Shown here piece after piece: positions 25,648 to 33,921 of a stretch of DNA of 64,000 nucleotides. The stretch is taken from positions 682,001 through 746,000 of the forward strand of contig CBDBMT010000003.1 in assembly GCA_965207585.1 (NCBI GenBank), given 5' to 3'. Each line of letters starts with the position of its first letter. Within the stretch, counting starts at the first letter, position 1. Under the pieces are notes generated by a model. The model saw only the letters and a program-made list of their open reading frames with translations, made no database searches and had not been told where the DNA came from. Position numbers and translations under genes: made by a program. The stretch is from Bin87 sp965207585. Its GTDB lineage: Bacteria > Chloroflexota > Dehalococcoidia > Lucifugimonadales > UBA3495.

Positions 25648-27477
25648 CTACCTGGCCCGCTTGGCGTACTCCAGGTGACCGAAGACGCCGGTGAGGCTGC
25701 CGAACTTGTACTCGGCCACCTCGTCGGGGTTGGCCACCAGCGTCGACCGAATGTTCACGACGGGGATGGTGCGGTAGGTGTCGTAAATGTCGTCGCCCAT
25801 TTTCTGGATGAGCTCGTGGCGCACCTGGGGGTCGGTTTCCACCAGCAACTGCTCGTAGGTGTCGTCGTAAAGCTGGCCCTCCATGTACAGGACGCCCCCG
25901 GTGGGCCGCCCCAGCTCAGGATCGATGGGCCCGGTGTAGTAGTAGATGCGGGTGTTGGCGTTGATCTGCCGGATGGTCTGCCGCGCGGGGAGGAGGAAAT
26001 GGGCGTCGTGCTGATCGCGGAAGGCGTCCAGCGCGCGGGCGAACTCCACCTCAACCAGCTTGGCGTCGATGCCGATGTCTTCGAAGGACTGGGCAACGGT
26101 CTGCGCCACCTCGATGGTCTCCGGCAGGCCGGGCAGGCTGGTCTGGTACACCTCCATGTAGAAACGGTTCTGACCGTTGTCGCCGGGGTAGCCGGCCTCA
26201 TCCAGCAGTTCCTTGGCCCGTTCCGGGTCGTAGCCGTACCTCTCGTCGAACTCCTCCACCCACCGGGGGTTCCACCCTTCCAGGGACTGGTGGAAGATGG
26301 TGTTGTACATGGGCTCGCCCCGGCCCTTGAACAGCTCATTGATGATCTGCTCGCGGTTGATGGCCCGGTTGAGCGCCTCACGAACCTTGTTTCCCGTTTC
26401 TCCCGGAGCGTTCCACGGCTCGGTGTCGGGGTTCCAGTTGACCTGGCTGACGTAGTACTGACCCAGCGGGAAGAGAGACAGGCCGACGGAGGGCAGCGGG
26501 CTCTCGAAGACCTCCATGCCCTCGTCGATGGCCTGCTGGTGCAGGACCTTGGGCACGTCCACCATGTTGGCTTCTCCCGTCAGCAGCATGGCCAGGCGGG
26601 TCAGGTCCTCGGGGGTGGTGCTGATGCGCAGGCGCTGGAACTCGGGGTTGACGCGCCAGTGGTCGTAGGGCACCGCCTCGTACTCGGTGTACTCCTTCAG
26701 CTCACGGTTCACGAACTGGAAGGCGCCGGTGCCGGCCGGGCCGGTCTCGAACATAGCGTCGCCCTCGGCCGCGTGCTGGGCGGAACTGCGCACGGCGGCG
26801 CAGGGGATCACCAGGATGTTGAACCACCAGTCAGCCACGTCCACCTGGGGCTGCGCCAGGTCCATGCGGAAGGTGTAGTCGTCGATGACCTCCATCTTGC
26901 CGGCGTCGACCATCTCGGTCATGGAGTCGAAGCCCATGAACCGTGAGAGTGGCCCTTTGCAGCCGGCCAGAGGGTCAGACATCTGCTGGTCGATGGTCAG
27001 GATCACATCCTTAACTGTGAACTCGCCCCATCCGTGGTGCATCTCCACGCCTTCCTGCAAGTGGAAGGTGTACTGGCTGGCGTCGGGGCTCATCTCCCAC
27101 TCCCGGGCCAACTGGGGCAGGATGGTGGAGACGCCGGTTTCGGGGGAGATGGTGGTGATGTTCTCCCACATCGGCCGGAAGACGAGTTGGCCGCTGCTGG
27201 TGGCGAGCCAGGGGAAGAAGGTGTCCTGGGGCAGCGGGGTCACGGCCAGGTGAAGGTAGCTTTCCTCGTCGGCCATGGCCGGCATGGCGGTGGGCTCAGG
27301 GGCCGCGGTCGCCGCGGCCTGGGCGGGAGCTGCCGGCGCCGCGGTCGCGGCGGGGGCTGCGGCCTGCTGTTCAGGTGCAGCGGCAGACCCACCGCAGGCC
27401 CACACAGCAGCAATTATCAGCGCCAGCGATATCAATATTACGAATCGCGGCAATCGCGTCGTATGATACTTTAGCAT
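25648..27477 (-). CDS. ABC transporter solute-binding lipoprotein, family 5 (paralogue 5 of 5)
   Basis: 609 aa from ATG at 27477 (AGGGAG site upstream; longer in-frame starts would cover the promoter). Lipobox AAVWACGG, Ala-rich linker, full SBP_bac_5 domain. Close to paralogue 4 over the whole length; the short loop at PIDPELGRPTGG differs from TNPETGLPNGG in paralogue 4. It stands first in the array when read on the minus strand and may be the parental copy, but this cannot be decided without a tree. Confidence 0.93.
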   Translation of the reverse strand: MLKYHTTRLPRFVILISLALIIAAVWACGGSAAAPEQQAAAPAATAAPAAPAQAAATAAPEPTAMPAMADEESYLHLAVTPLPQDTFFPWLATSSGQLVFRPMWENITTISPETGVSTILPQLAREWEMSPDASQYTFHLQEGVEMHHGWGEFTVKDVILTIDQQMSDPLAGCKGPLSRFMGFDSMTEMVDAGKMEVIDDYTFRMDLAQPQVDVADWWFNILVIPCAAVRSSAQHAAEGDAMFETGPAGTGAFQFVNRELKEYTEYEAVPYDHWRVNPEFQRLRISTTPEDLTRLAMLLTGEANMVDVPKVLHQQAIDEGMEVFESPLPSVGLSLFPLGQYYVSQVNWNPDTEPWNAPGETGNKVREALNRAINREQIINELFKGRGEPMYNTIFHQSLEGWNPRWVEEFDERYGYDPERAKELLDEAGYPGDNGQNRFYMEVYQTSLPGLPETIEVAQTVAQSFEDIGIDAKLVEVEFARALDAFRDQHDAHFLLPARQTIRQINANTRIYYYTGPIDPELGRPTGGVLYMEGQLYDDTYEQLLVETDPQVRHELIQKMGDDIYDTYRTIPVVNIRSTLVANPDEVAEYKFGSLTGVFGHLEYAKRAR

Positions 27478-27546
27478 TTGTTTACTCCCTGCCACAGATT
27501 TACGAATTCCTGCACGAATACAGTGCAGCAACTCGTTTCGGAGCAG

Positions 27547-27575
27547 ACAGTACCATCGGCATTTTACGATGTCAA
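27547..27575 (-). promoter_or_regulatory. Promoter of binding-protein gene 5
   Basis: Minus strand: ATGATAA immediately followed by TTGACA at 27575-27570, 17-base spacer, TACTGT at 27552-27547. Near-identical to the gene 4 promoter. Confidence 0.6.
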
Positions 27576-27634
27576 TTATCATGTTGGCTGATATTATTGC
27601 GGCGTGATAATCCTGATGCTCGGGGGGGGGTCGT

Positions 27635-27705
27635 CAGAATCAGGCCCCGTATCAAGTACGGGGTGACGTCATTTTCGGGATTTAAGGATTATCAGGATTG
27701 GAGCC
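27635..27705. repeat. Nested repeat: GTCAGAATCAGG element interrupted by a second hairpin repeat
   Basis: The left end GTCAGAATCAGG (27635-27646) is followed by CCCCGTATCAAGTACGGGG, an 8-bp perfect hairpin unit, and then by the rest of the GTCAGAATC-type body (GGGATTTAAGGATTATCAGGATTGG). One repeat type appears to have inserted into the other. Confidence 0.6.
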
Positions 27706-27757
27706 GTTCGGTGATGGTTGCCTCCGATTGTCAGGGGTGTCCCGGGGTGTTCGTTTT

Positions 27758-27810
27758 ACATCGATGCACAGGATAGACAGGATGGATTCCTGCTTGCGCA
27801 GGAATGACGG
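27758..27810. repeat. Composite of two dispersed repeats (ATCGATGCACAGGAT and GGATTCCTGC hairpin)
   Basis: ACATCGATGCACAGGATAG at 27758 recurs at 28622-28638 and 37282-37300, and is joined directly to a GGATTCCTGC...GCAGGAATGACGG hairpin. The stretch upstream (GTCCCGGGGTGTTCG at 27739) is also shared with 28607 onward. Confidence 0.72.
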
Positions 27811-27884
27811 GGGCTGGGGCGACGACATTGCCGCTTCCGTATCAGGTGCGGGTGGCAATGACAATCGGGAGAGCTGGATAGGCA

Positions 27885-28574
27885 TCAGAAGTGGACGGGG
27901 ATGGTGTCGGGGAATTTGACGTGGAAGGTTTGTTCGAGGGCGCGTTTCCAGAGGGGTGACAGTTCGATGGATGAAGGGTCGCCGCGGAGGGTCAGGTCGG
28001 CGGGATGACAGGGGCAGGGACCGGGAGTGAGGCCGCGGGCGTAGAAGTTGTGGTGATCGGGGAGACGGGCCAGCGGTGACCCGGTGAGGTCGTAGGTACG
28101 GGCGATCTCTTTGAAGTTAGGCAGGGCCATGATCTCGGCCATGGAGCGAGGCATAGGTTGTGACGGAGGTTTCGGGGGACGGCGACCCCGGCCGGTGACC
28201 GGCCGGCCGGCGATGGCGCCCTCGACGGAGCGGACCAACGCGGAGACGCGGTTCCGGGCCTGTCGGCACAGGCGGCGGGCCTCGTCGGGGTCGGCTGAGG
28301 CCAAGCGGCGGGGGAGGTGGTAGATGTTGCGGAAGGTTTTCACCCCGCCATTCGAGATCCGGCCTTCTGCCGCCATGCGGAAGAGGTAGTTGGTCAGCCG
28401 GCGGCGGGTGTAACGGTTAATCCAGATCCACTCCACCGCGGCGGCGGTGGCGGCGTGGGACGCGGCCCGGGCCAGGGCGTTGGCGGCGCGGGCGTAGTCG
28501 CCGGCGTTGTGGTCGGACCGGGCCAGGGAGAGAAAGCGCCGGGCCTGGGTCTGATGGTGCTGGACGCTGCCCAT
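27885..28574 (-). CDS. Hypothetical protein with helical N-terminal domain (possibly HEPN-like)
   Basis: 229 aa. The N-terminal 130 residues are helical and rich in Arg, Ala and His (FLSLARSDHNAGDYARAANALARAASHAATAA region), reminiscent of HEPN-type helical bundles, though the RxxxxH motif is not clear. A basic proline-rich linker (GRGRRPPKPPSQP, about residues 128-140) leads to a C-terminal part with no recognised fold. GGAGG stands 8 bases before the ATG. It sits in a repeat-rich accessory region. No function is assigned. Confidence 0.6.
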   Translation of the reverse strand: MGSVQHHQTQARRFLSLARSDHNAGDYARAANALARAASHAATAAAVEWIWINRYTRRRLTNYLFRMAAEGRISNGGVKTFRNIYHLPRRLASADPDEARRLCRQARNRVSALVRSVEGAIAGRPVTGRGRRPPKPPSQPMPRSMAEIMALPNFKEIARTYDLTGSPLARLPDHHNFYARGLTPGPCPCHPADLTLRGDPSSIELSPLWKRALEQTFHVKFPDTIPVHF

Positions 28575-28621
28575 GATGATTGCCTCCGAATGGCGTGGGT
28601 GCGTCCCGGGGGTTAGTTTTT

Positions 28622-28650
28622 ACATCGATGCACAGGATTTACAGGATGGA
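28622..28650. repeat. ATCGATGCACAGGAT dispersed repeat
   Basis: ACATCGATGCACAGGATTTACAGGATGGATTTC. Same unit as at 27758 and 37282, including the GTCCCGGGG-type flank upstream. Confidence 0.7.
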
Positions 28651-28738
28651 TTTCGCGATTGGGATTATTCCTCTGGGATTGGGTTGGCGCAGGTGATTGG
28701 GGGTTGGTTTTTGCAGGCGATCTGTCGAATGGTTGCCG

Positions 28739-29068
28739 ATGACCAGGTTCCGGGAAGTGATCAGCCCTACGGCCGGAGGATTTGCGCTGGGTTTTTGGCT
28801 CTCATTTTCCATGAACACCGGGCACGGGCCTGGAGCATGGCGCGTTGTGGCGGACGCGGTGGCCGAGGGGACTACTCCGATTAATCCGATCGAGGACAGT
28901 CTCCTGCGGATGCCGGTAGCGACTGGGATGCTGATGGGGTTGGCCGTGTATTCTCGGAACCTGGTCTGGGATGGGGATGGTTTTCAATCACCTGCGGGAG
29001 ATATGGTAGCACGGGCGTTCTATAGCGGGCAAGAGGTGAGTTGGCATGGATTTACAGGAATCGTCTGA
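28739..29068 (+). CDS. Doubtful hypothetical protein
   Basis: 109 aa if started at ATG 28739. The composition is protein-like (mixed hydrophobic and charged residues, no long Arg/Ser/Pro runs), with a mildly hydrophobic stretch at SPTAGGFALGFWLSFSM. There is no convincing ribosome site, no family match, and its end lies inside the 29063-29172 repeat. It may be a fragment of a gene disrupted by repeat insertion, or not coding. Confidence 0.25.
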   Translation: MTRFREVISPTAGGFALGFWLSFSMNTGHGPGAWRVVADAVAEGTTPINPIEDSLLRMPVATGMLMGLAVYSRNLVWDGDGFQSPAGDMVARAFYSGQEVSWHGFTGIV

Positions 29069-29172
29069 ATCAGGATTTGCGGGATTTTATGATTTGGCAG
29101 GATTGGGGGATCTTCATCGCAGAAGAGTTTCAATCCGGATAATCCGTAAATCTTGAAAATCCTGATTCTGAC
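29063..29172. repeat. GTCAGAATCAGG-family repeat, left copy flanking the broken GxxExxY gene
   Basis: 110 bases, starting GTCTGAATCAGGATTTGCGG and ending AAAATCCTGATTCTGAC. It is almost identical and in the same orientation as the copy at 29576-29685 (a handful of differences, mostly in the centre). The two ends are inverted repeats of each other. Confidence 0.88.
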
Positions 29173-29186
29173 GGATACCGCCGTCG

Positions 29187-29553
29187 TCAACCACCGAAAA
29201 TGCGGCGGTATTCCAGGCTCGATTCGCCGAAGTTCAACAGGAGGCCCAAAGCGAAACCGTAGGCTGCCACATAATTTTTCACCTGCGCCAGGTGGACGGC
29301 TTCCAATGCGGTCAGGGCTTTCAACTCCACCACGACGCGATTGCCTACGATGAAGTCAGCCCTTCTGGAACCGATCTCCACTCCCTCGTAACAGACAGGC
29401 TGCTCGATTTCCCGGCCAAAGTCGATACCGCCGCGGGCCATCTCGATGGCCAGGGCGCGTTGGTAAATGACTTATCTGGAAACCGCCGCCAAGGGTGCGG
29501 TGCACCTTCATGGCACATCCGATTATGCGGTAGGTGAGATCGTCATCGACCAT
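29187..29553 (-). pseudogene. GxxExxY-family protein gene broken by a +1 frameshift
   Basis: Read on the minus strand, the first 26 codons (MVDDDLTYRIIGCAMKVHRT, then LGGGFQ) match the intact gene at 44182-44547. Then an extra base changes CAGGAGGTC to CAGATAAGTC near 29475, and the frame continues one base off as the remaining 84 codons (MARGGIDFGREIEQP to LEYRRIFGG). The frameshift falls on the Glu codon of the family's namesake G-x-x-E-x-x-Y motif, so the product would lack it. The rest is well conserved, including the RADFIVGNRVVVELKA core of the PD-(D/E)XK-like fold (D...E-x-K), implying recent loss. It is bracketed by two 110-base direct repeats. Confidence 0.85.
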
Positions 29554-29575
29554 TTTGTTCGACCGCTGCGAATTT

Positions 29576-29685
29576 GTCAGAATCAGGATTTGCGGGATTT
29601 TATGATTTGGCAGGATTGGGGGATCTTCATCGCAGAATGGTTCCAATCCTGATAATCCGTAAATCTTGAAAATCCTGATTCTGAC
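29576..29685. repeat. GTCAGAATCAGG-family repeat, right copy flanking the broken GxxExxY gene
   Basis: 110 bases from GTCAGAATCAGGATTTGCGG to AATCCTGATTCTGAC, near-identical to 29063-29172 and in direct orientation. Confidence 0.88.
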
Positions 29686-29718
29686 GTTTCCCAGCCGTAA
29701 ACTGGGTACGCGTCAGGG

Positions 29719-29805
29719 TGGATTCCGGCTTTCGCCGGAATGACGGGAGAGGGCAAGGATGGCGGGTTGGGGCGGCGGGATTGCCGCGCTGCGCTCGCAA
29801 TGACA
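29719..29805. repeat. Two dispersed hairpin repeats in tandem
   Basis: 29719-29747 is a GGATTCCGGCTTTCGCCGGAATGACGG unit and 29779-29805 a GATTGCCGCGCTGCGCTCGC unit. Both types recur elsewhere in the window. Confidence 0.75.
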
Positions 29806-29870
29806 GAGTGAAGGAGGGGCAGTGACGGAGGGAGGGGGATCGCCGGTCAGAACAGGGAGGGGATCGCCGG

Positions 29871-31286
<1,416 letters not shown>

Positions 31287-31362
31287 GGCGGGCCTCTGGG
31301 GGCTGGGATTATGGGGCCGATTTTAGCATAGGGGCGGTCGTCTTATGATGCGGGCGGGTTTG

Positions 31363-31368
31363 TATAAT
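31363..31368 (+). promoter_or_regulatory. Probable -10 box of the toxin-antitoxin operon
   Basis: TATAAT preceded by TTTG, 31 bases upstream of the antitoxin ATG. No clear -35. Confidence 0.45.
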
Positions 31369-31398
31369 GGCCTTATCACGTACCGGAGTGTGGCTGCG

Positions 31399-31713
31399 AT
31401 GGTCAGGGTTGAACTGGAAATATCCGACGCGGAACGGGAGCGCTTTGTCCGCCAGGCTGAGCGGCAGGGGATGACGCTGGACGGCTGGCTGGTGAAGATT
31501 GCCCGGCAGCACGTTGCGGAACCCGAGACCGCGGACGACGAAGTATCGCCTGGTGGAACCCCGTCCGGCAATGCGGGGCAATCGATTCTGGAAATGTTCG
31601 ACGAGATCCACCGGTCAATGCCGGAAGGGGCTTTTGACGAGCTCCCGACCGATGGAGCACGAAACTACAAGCACTATCTGTACGGTTTTCCCAAAGAGGA
31701 GGACGAGCAGTGA
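31399..31713 (+). CDS. Antitoxin of a PIN-domain toxin module
   Basis: 104 aa. The N-terminal 45 residues (LEISDAERERFVRQAERQGMTLDGWLVK) look like a ribbon-helix-helix DNA-binding domain. A linker rich in acidic and Gly/Pro residues leads to a C-terminal toxin-binding tail with FDELPTDGARNYKHYLYGF. Its TGA stop overlaps the GTG start of the toxin. Start at 31399 is supported by GGAGTG 10 bases upstream. Confidence 0.78.
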   Translation: MVRVELEISDAERERFVRQAERQGMTLDGWLVKIARQHVAEPETADDEVSPGGTPSGNAGQSILEMFDEIHRSMPEGAFDELPTDGARNYKHYLYGFPKEEDEQ

Positions 31714-32138
31714 TCGATGTCGCCGGGGAGGTGTTCGCGGATACCGGCTACTGGATAGCCATGCACAATACTGAGGATGAATGGCACCGGAGAGCACGGG
31801 AAGGTGCCGCATCGTTGGTGAACAAGCGGATAGTCACCAGTGAAATGGTTTTGGTTGAATTCCTGAACTTTTGCAGCAGGAGTGGAGCGGCCAGCCGACG
31901 ACTGGCCGCCATTACGGTGCGACGGCTTTGGGACGACCCCGATATAGAGGTCATACCTCAAGACAGTGCGCAACTGAAAGCGGCAGTGCAACGCTACGCC
32001 GACCGTCTGGACCAACGCTGGAGCGTCACCGACTGCGCCAGCTTTCTGATAATGGAGGAGCGGGGCATCACCGATGCTCTCGCTCACGACCGCGATTTTG
32101 TGCAGGCCGGTTTTCGGGCGCTTTTGCGGGAAATCTAG
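31710..32138 (+). CDS. PIN-domain toxin (VapC-like ribonuclease)
   Basis: 142 aa with a GTG start in a GTGA overlap with the antitoxin and an AGGAGG site upstream. PIN acidic residues: FADTGYWIAMH (first Asp, about residue 11), TSEMVLVEFLNF (Glu, about 46), WSVTDCASFLIMEE (Asp, about 105) and AHDRDF (Asp, about 126-128). The WS-TDCASFL-ME signature is shared with the partial toxin at 63615-64000, so these two are closely related. Expected activity: Mg2+-dependent RNA cleavage. An insertion sequence follows directly. Confidence 0.88.
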   Translation: MIDVAGEVFADTGYWIAMHNTEDEWHRRAREGAASLVNKRIVTSEMVLVEFLNFCSRSGAASRRLAAITVRRLWDDPDIEVIPQDSAQLKAAVQRYADRLDQRWSVTDCASFLIMEERGITDALAHDRDFVQAGFRALLREI

Positions 32139-32196
32139 ATAGTTTGAGGCAGATCACCGATGATCTCGTCGATTGTCGATTTCGGCAAAGCGAACT

Positions 32197-32231
32197 TAGC
32201 CGCCGGCAACGGCAGGGTTGCCGGCGGCTAA
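32197..32231. terminator. Strong GC hairpin next to the insertion-sequence end
   Basis: Perfect 15-bp stem TTAGCCGCCGGCAAC / GTTGCCGGCGGCTAA around GGCAG. Its right arm overlaps the left terminal repeat of the IS. It could stop transcription of the toxin operon, of the transposase, or both. Confidence 0.55.
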
Positions 32232-33696
32232 GCTGGACTTTGCGCAATTCAAGCGGCGTAAGCGAGGGAATCCACCATTCGGTGATACAGAGTGGTGGGG
32301 AGTTCCTGTACGTCTGGGGCGGCAGCCGACAGTGAGAAACCTTCTGACGCCCGCCACAGGTGGCGTCGCACCAGGGCGATGGCATCCACGAAGGTCGGCG
32401 ACGGTTTGTCGTACCAGGCTGCGGTGCGCTGGGTGATGGGACACTCTTGTTGCAGGAGGTGGGCGGCCAATGTGGTCCAGGAGAAGAGACCCAGCAAGAT
32501 GGGAGTGGTGCGGGCGATGGCGAGGTCAGACCACTGGCGCTGGGTCTCCAAACCCAGATGGGTTCGGACTTCCTGGAAGGTGACCTCCAGTTGCCAACGC
32601 AGGACAAACCACTCCAGGATCTGGGTCGGGTTTGCCGAGGGGTCGGTGCAGAGGAGAGCTTGAGGATCGAAGGCGCCCTGAGGATCTCGGATCAACACCC
32701 AGCGGATGGTGACAGGCGGCTTGCCCGAGCGGTACCAGACGGCGGTCTGGGAGGTGAGTTCCACGATGCGAGTGGTGCCGTCGTACCAGGAGATTTGTGC
32801 GACTGTCCAGGTCACCTGATCCTGTTCAAGGACGGCTTTCAGGGATGGCCGCCGTGCGCCTTTCAGAGCAGGCCGGCCGTTCTGACCCGGCTGACGGGGT
32901 GGCGCTGGTGCATACAGGGCGGCGTCCAGGCGCAGTCTGGCGATCAGGGTGACGGGCTCACGCAGGGACTGGCAGCAGCGGAGCAGATCCAGCACGGCAT
33001 AGCCGTTGTCCCCCACCAGTACCAGGGGGCGATGGGGAAGCCAGCGACGCAGTTGCATGACCATCTGCCGGGCCCAGTCGGTGATCTTCTTGTGGCGACG
33101 GCCCTGCTGCTGGTGGTAGCGAGATGAAGGCGCCAACACCGTGAGCACCGGCAGGGCCCAGTGGCGTCCGGCCCAGGGCACCTGGCCCAACCACATCAGG
33201 GAGATCCAGCGCAGACCACTGGCCTTGACCAGTTGATGGCGACTGGAGCGCACCGCGTCTCGGTAGATGCCTCGGGCCTTGATCTTGGCGCCCCGCCGCC
33301 GCTCCAGGGTTTCATCTATGCCGAAGACCAACGGAGCGTTCCCGTGATCCAGATAGTGGAGCAGGAGCATCAGCAGGATGCGCGCCGCCTCTCGGGGCGA
33401 CCACACGGCTCGGTTCAGCACCTCGTGGTAGCGGGCATAGTCGCTCTGATCGCTGCGTCCCATGACGCGGAGCGCCGCCGCCACGGTACGCTGGCCCGTG
33501 ACCAGGATCGCGCCCACCAGCAGGAGTTGAGCCTTCCGCCACGTCGGGTTGGTGAACAGCATTGCGAAGGGAACGAGTATCGGTACAATGGCGGCGGGCA
33601 GGGTGAGCATGGCTGAGCCTTCCGTGAGAAGTGGGGTCAGCACAGATTACCCTGCTTTTATACATTTCTAAAAATGCGCAAAGTGCAGCTAAGCGG
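32223..33696 (-). mobile_element. Insertion sequence with DDE transposase
   Basis: Terminal inverted repeats of about 20 bp bracket the transposase gene: GGCTAAGCTGGACTTTGCGC near 32226-32245 and, inverted, GCGCAAAGTGCAGCTAAGC near 33676-33694. Exact ends and a target duplication could not be fixed. A further inverted pair GGTCAGCACA (33636-33645) / TGTGCTGACC (33703-33712) lies at the right end. Length is about 1.47 kb. It is inserted between a toxin gene and gatA. Confidence 0.75.
32249..33610 (-). CDS. IS4/IS701-superfamily DDE transposase
   Basis: 453 aa from ATG at 33610 (GGAAGG site upstream; a GTG 33 bases earlier is an alternative). Catalytic residues: Asp in PLVFGIDETLERR, Asp in PLVLVGDNGYAV, and Glu in RWQLEVTFQEVRTHLGLE, giving the D-D-E triad with the YREK-like helix of the RNase H fold. 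It appears full length and undamaged, so the element may be active. Family is IS4/IS701-like (DDE_5 type); I cannot name the subgroup with certainty. Confidence 0.85.
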   Translation of the reverse strand: MLTLPAAIVPILVPFAMLFTNPTWRKAQLLLVGAILVTGQRTVAAALRVMGRSDQSDYARYHEVLNRAVWSPREAARILLMLLLHYLDHGNAPLVFGIDETLERRRGAKIKARGIYRDAVRSSRHQLVKASGLRWISLMWLGQVPWAGRHWALPVLTVLAPSSRYHQQQGRRHKKITDWARQMVMQLRRWLPHRPLVLVGDNGYAVLDLLRCCQSLREPVTLIARLRLDAALYAPAPPRQPGQNGRPALKGARRPSLKAVLEQDQVTWTVAQISWYDGTTRIVELTSQTAVWYRSGKPPVTIRWVLIRDPQGAFDPQALLCTDPSANPTQILEWFVLRWQLEVTFQEVRTHLGLETQRQWSDLAIARTTPILLGLFSWTTLAAHLLQQECPITQRTAAWYDKPSPTFVDAIALVRRHLWRASEGFSLSAAAPDVQELPTTLYHRMVDSLAYAA

Positions 33697-33712
33697 TTGA
33701 ATTTGTGCTGAC

Positions 33713-33921
33713 CAACTGAACTACCACGTCAGTTTGCAAATCAAGGTCAACCACCAACAGTTGTGCGGTTTAGATGGAACAAGGCAACGAAATCTTCACG
33801 TTGCGGCGGGTCGGTTTTGACGATACGGTAGTAGGTTCCATCAGCAGGAACCGCCGCTTCAGGTGGACAATCTGCGGGGAAGTCAGCGGGCCAGGTCCAG
33901 GTCGTCATTGGTTGGAAGCCG
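33713..33921. other. Non-coding stretch right of the insertion sequence
   Basis: About 210 bases beyond the IS and before the gatA stop. Nothing recognisable; a short open frame here has no ribosome site or protein-like composition. Confidence 0.5.

Noticed and set aside
17408..27474. Long plus-strand frames opposite each of the five binding-protein genes
   Set aside because: They are antisense shadows of lipoproteins with clear signals and terminators; the shadows repeat because the genes are paralogous.
17480..27477. Recent identical gene copies (assembly artefact) for the five binding proteins
   Set aside because: The paralogues differ throughout in codons and residues, have different terminators and loops, and so are genuine diverged copies.
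29063..29685. CRISPR array
   Set aside because: The repeats are about 110 bp, few, widely spaced, and not separated by spacers of equal length; no cas gene is in the window.
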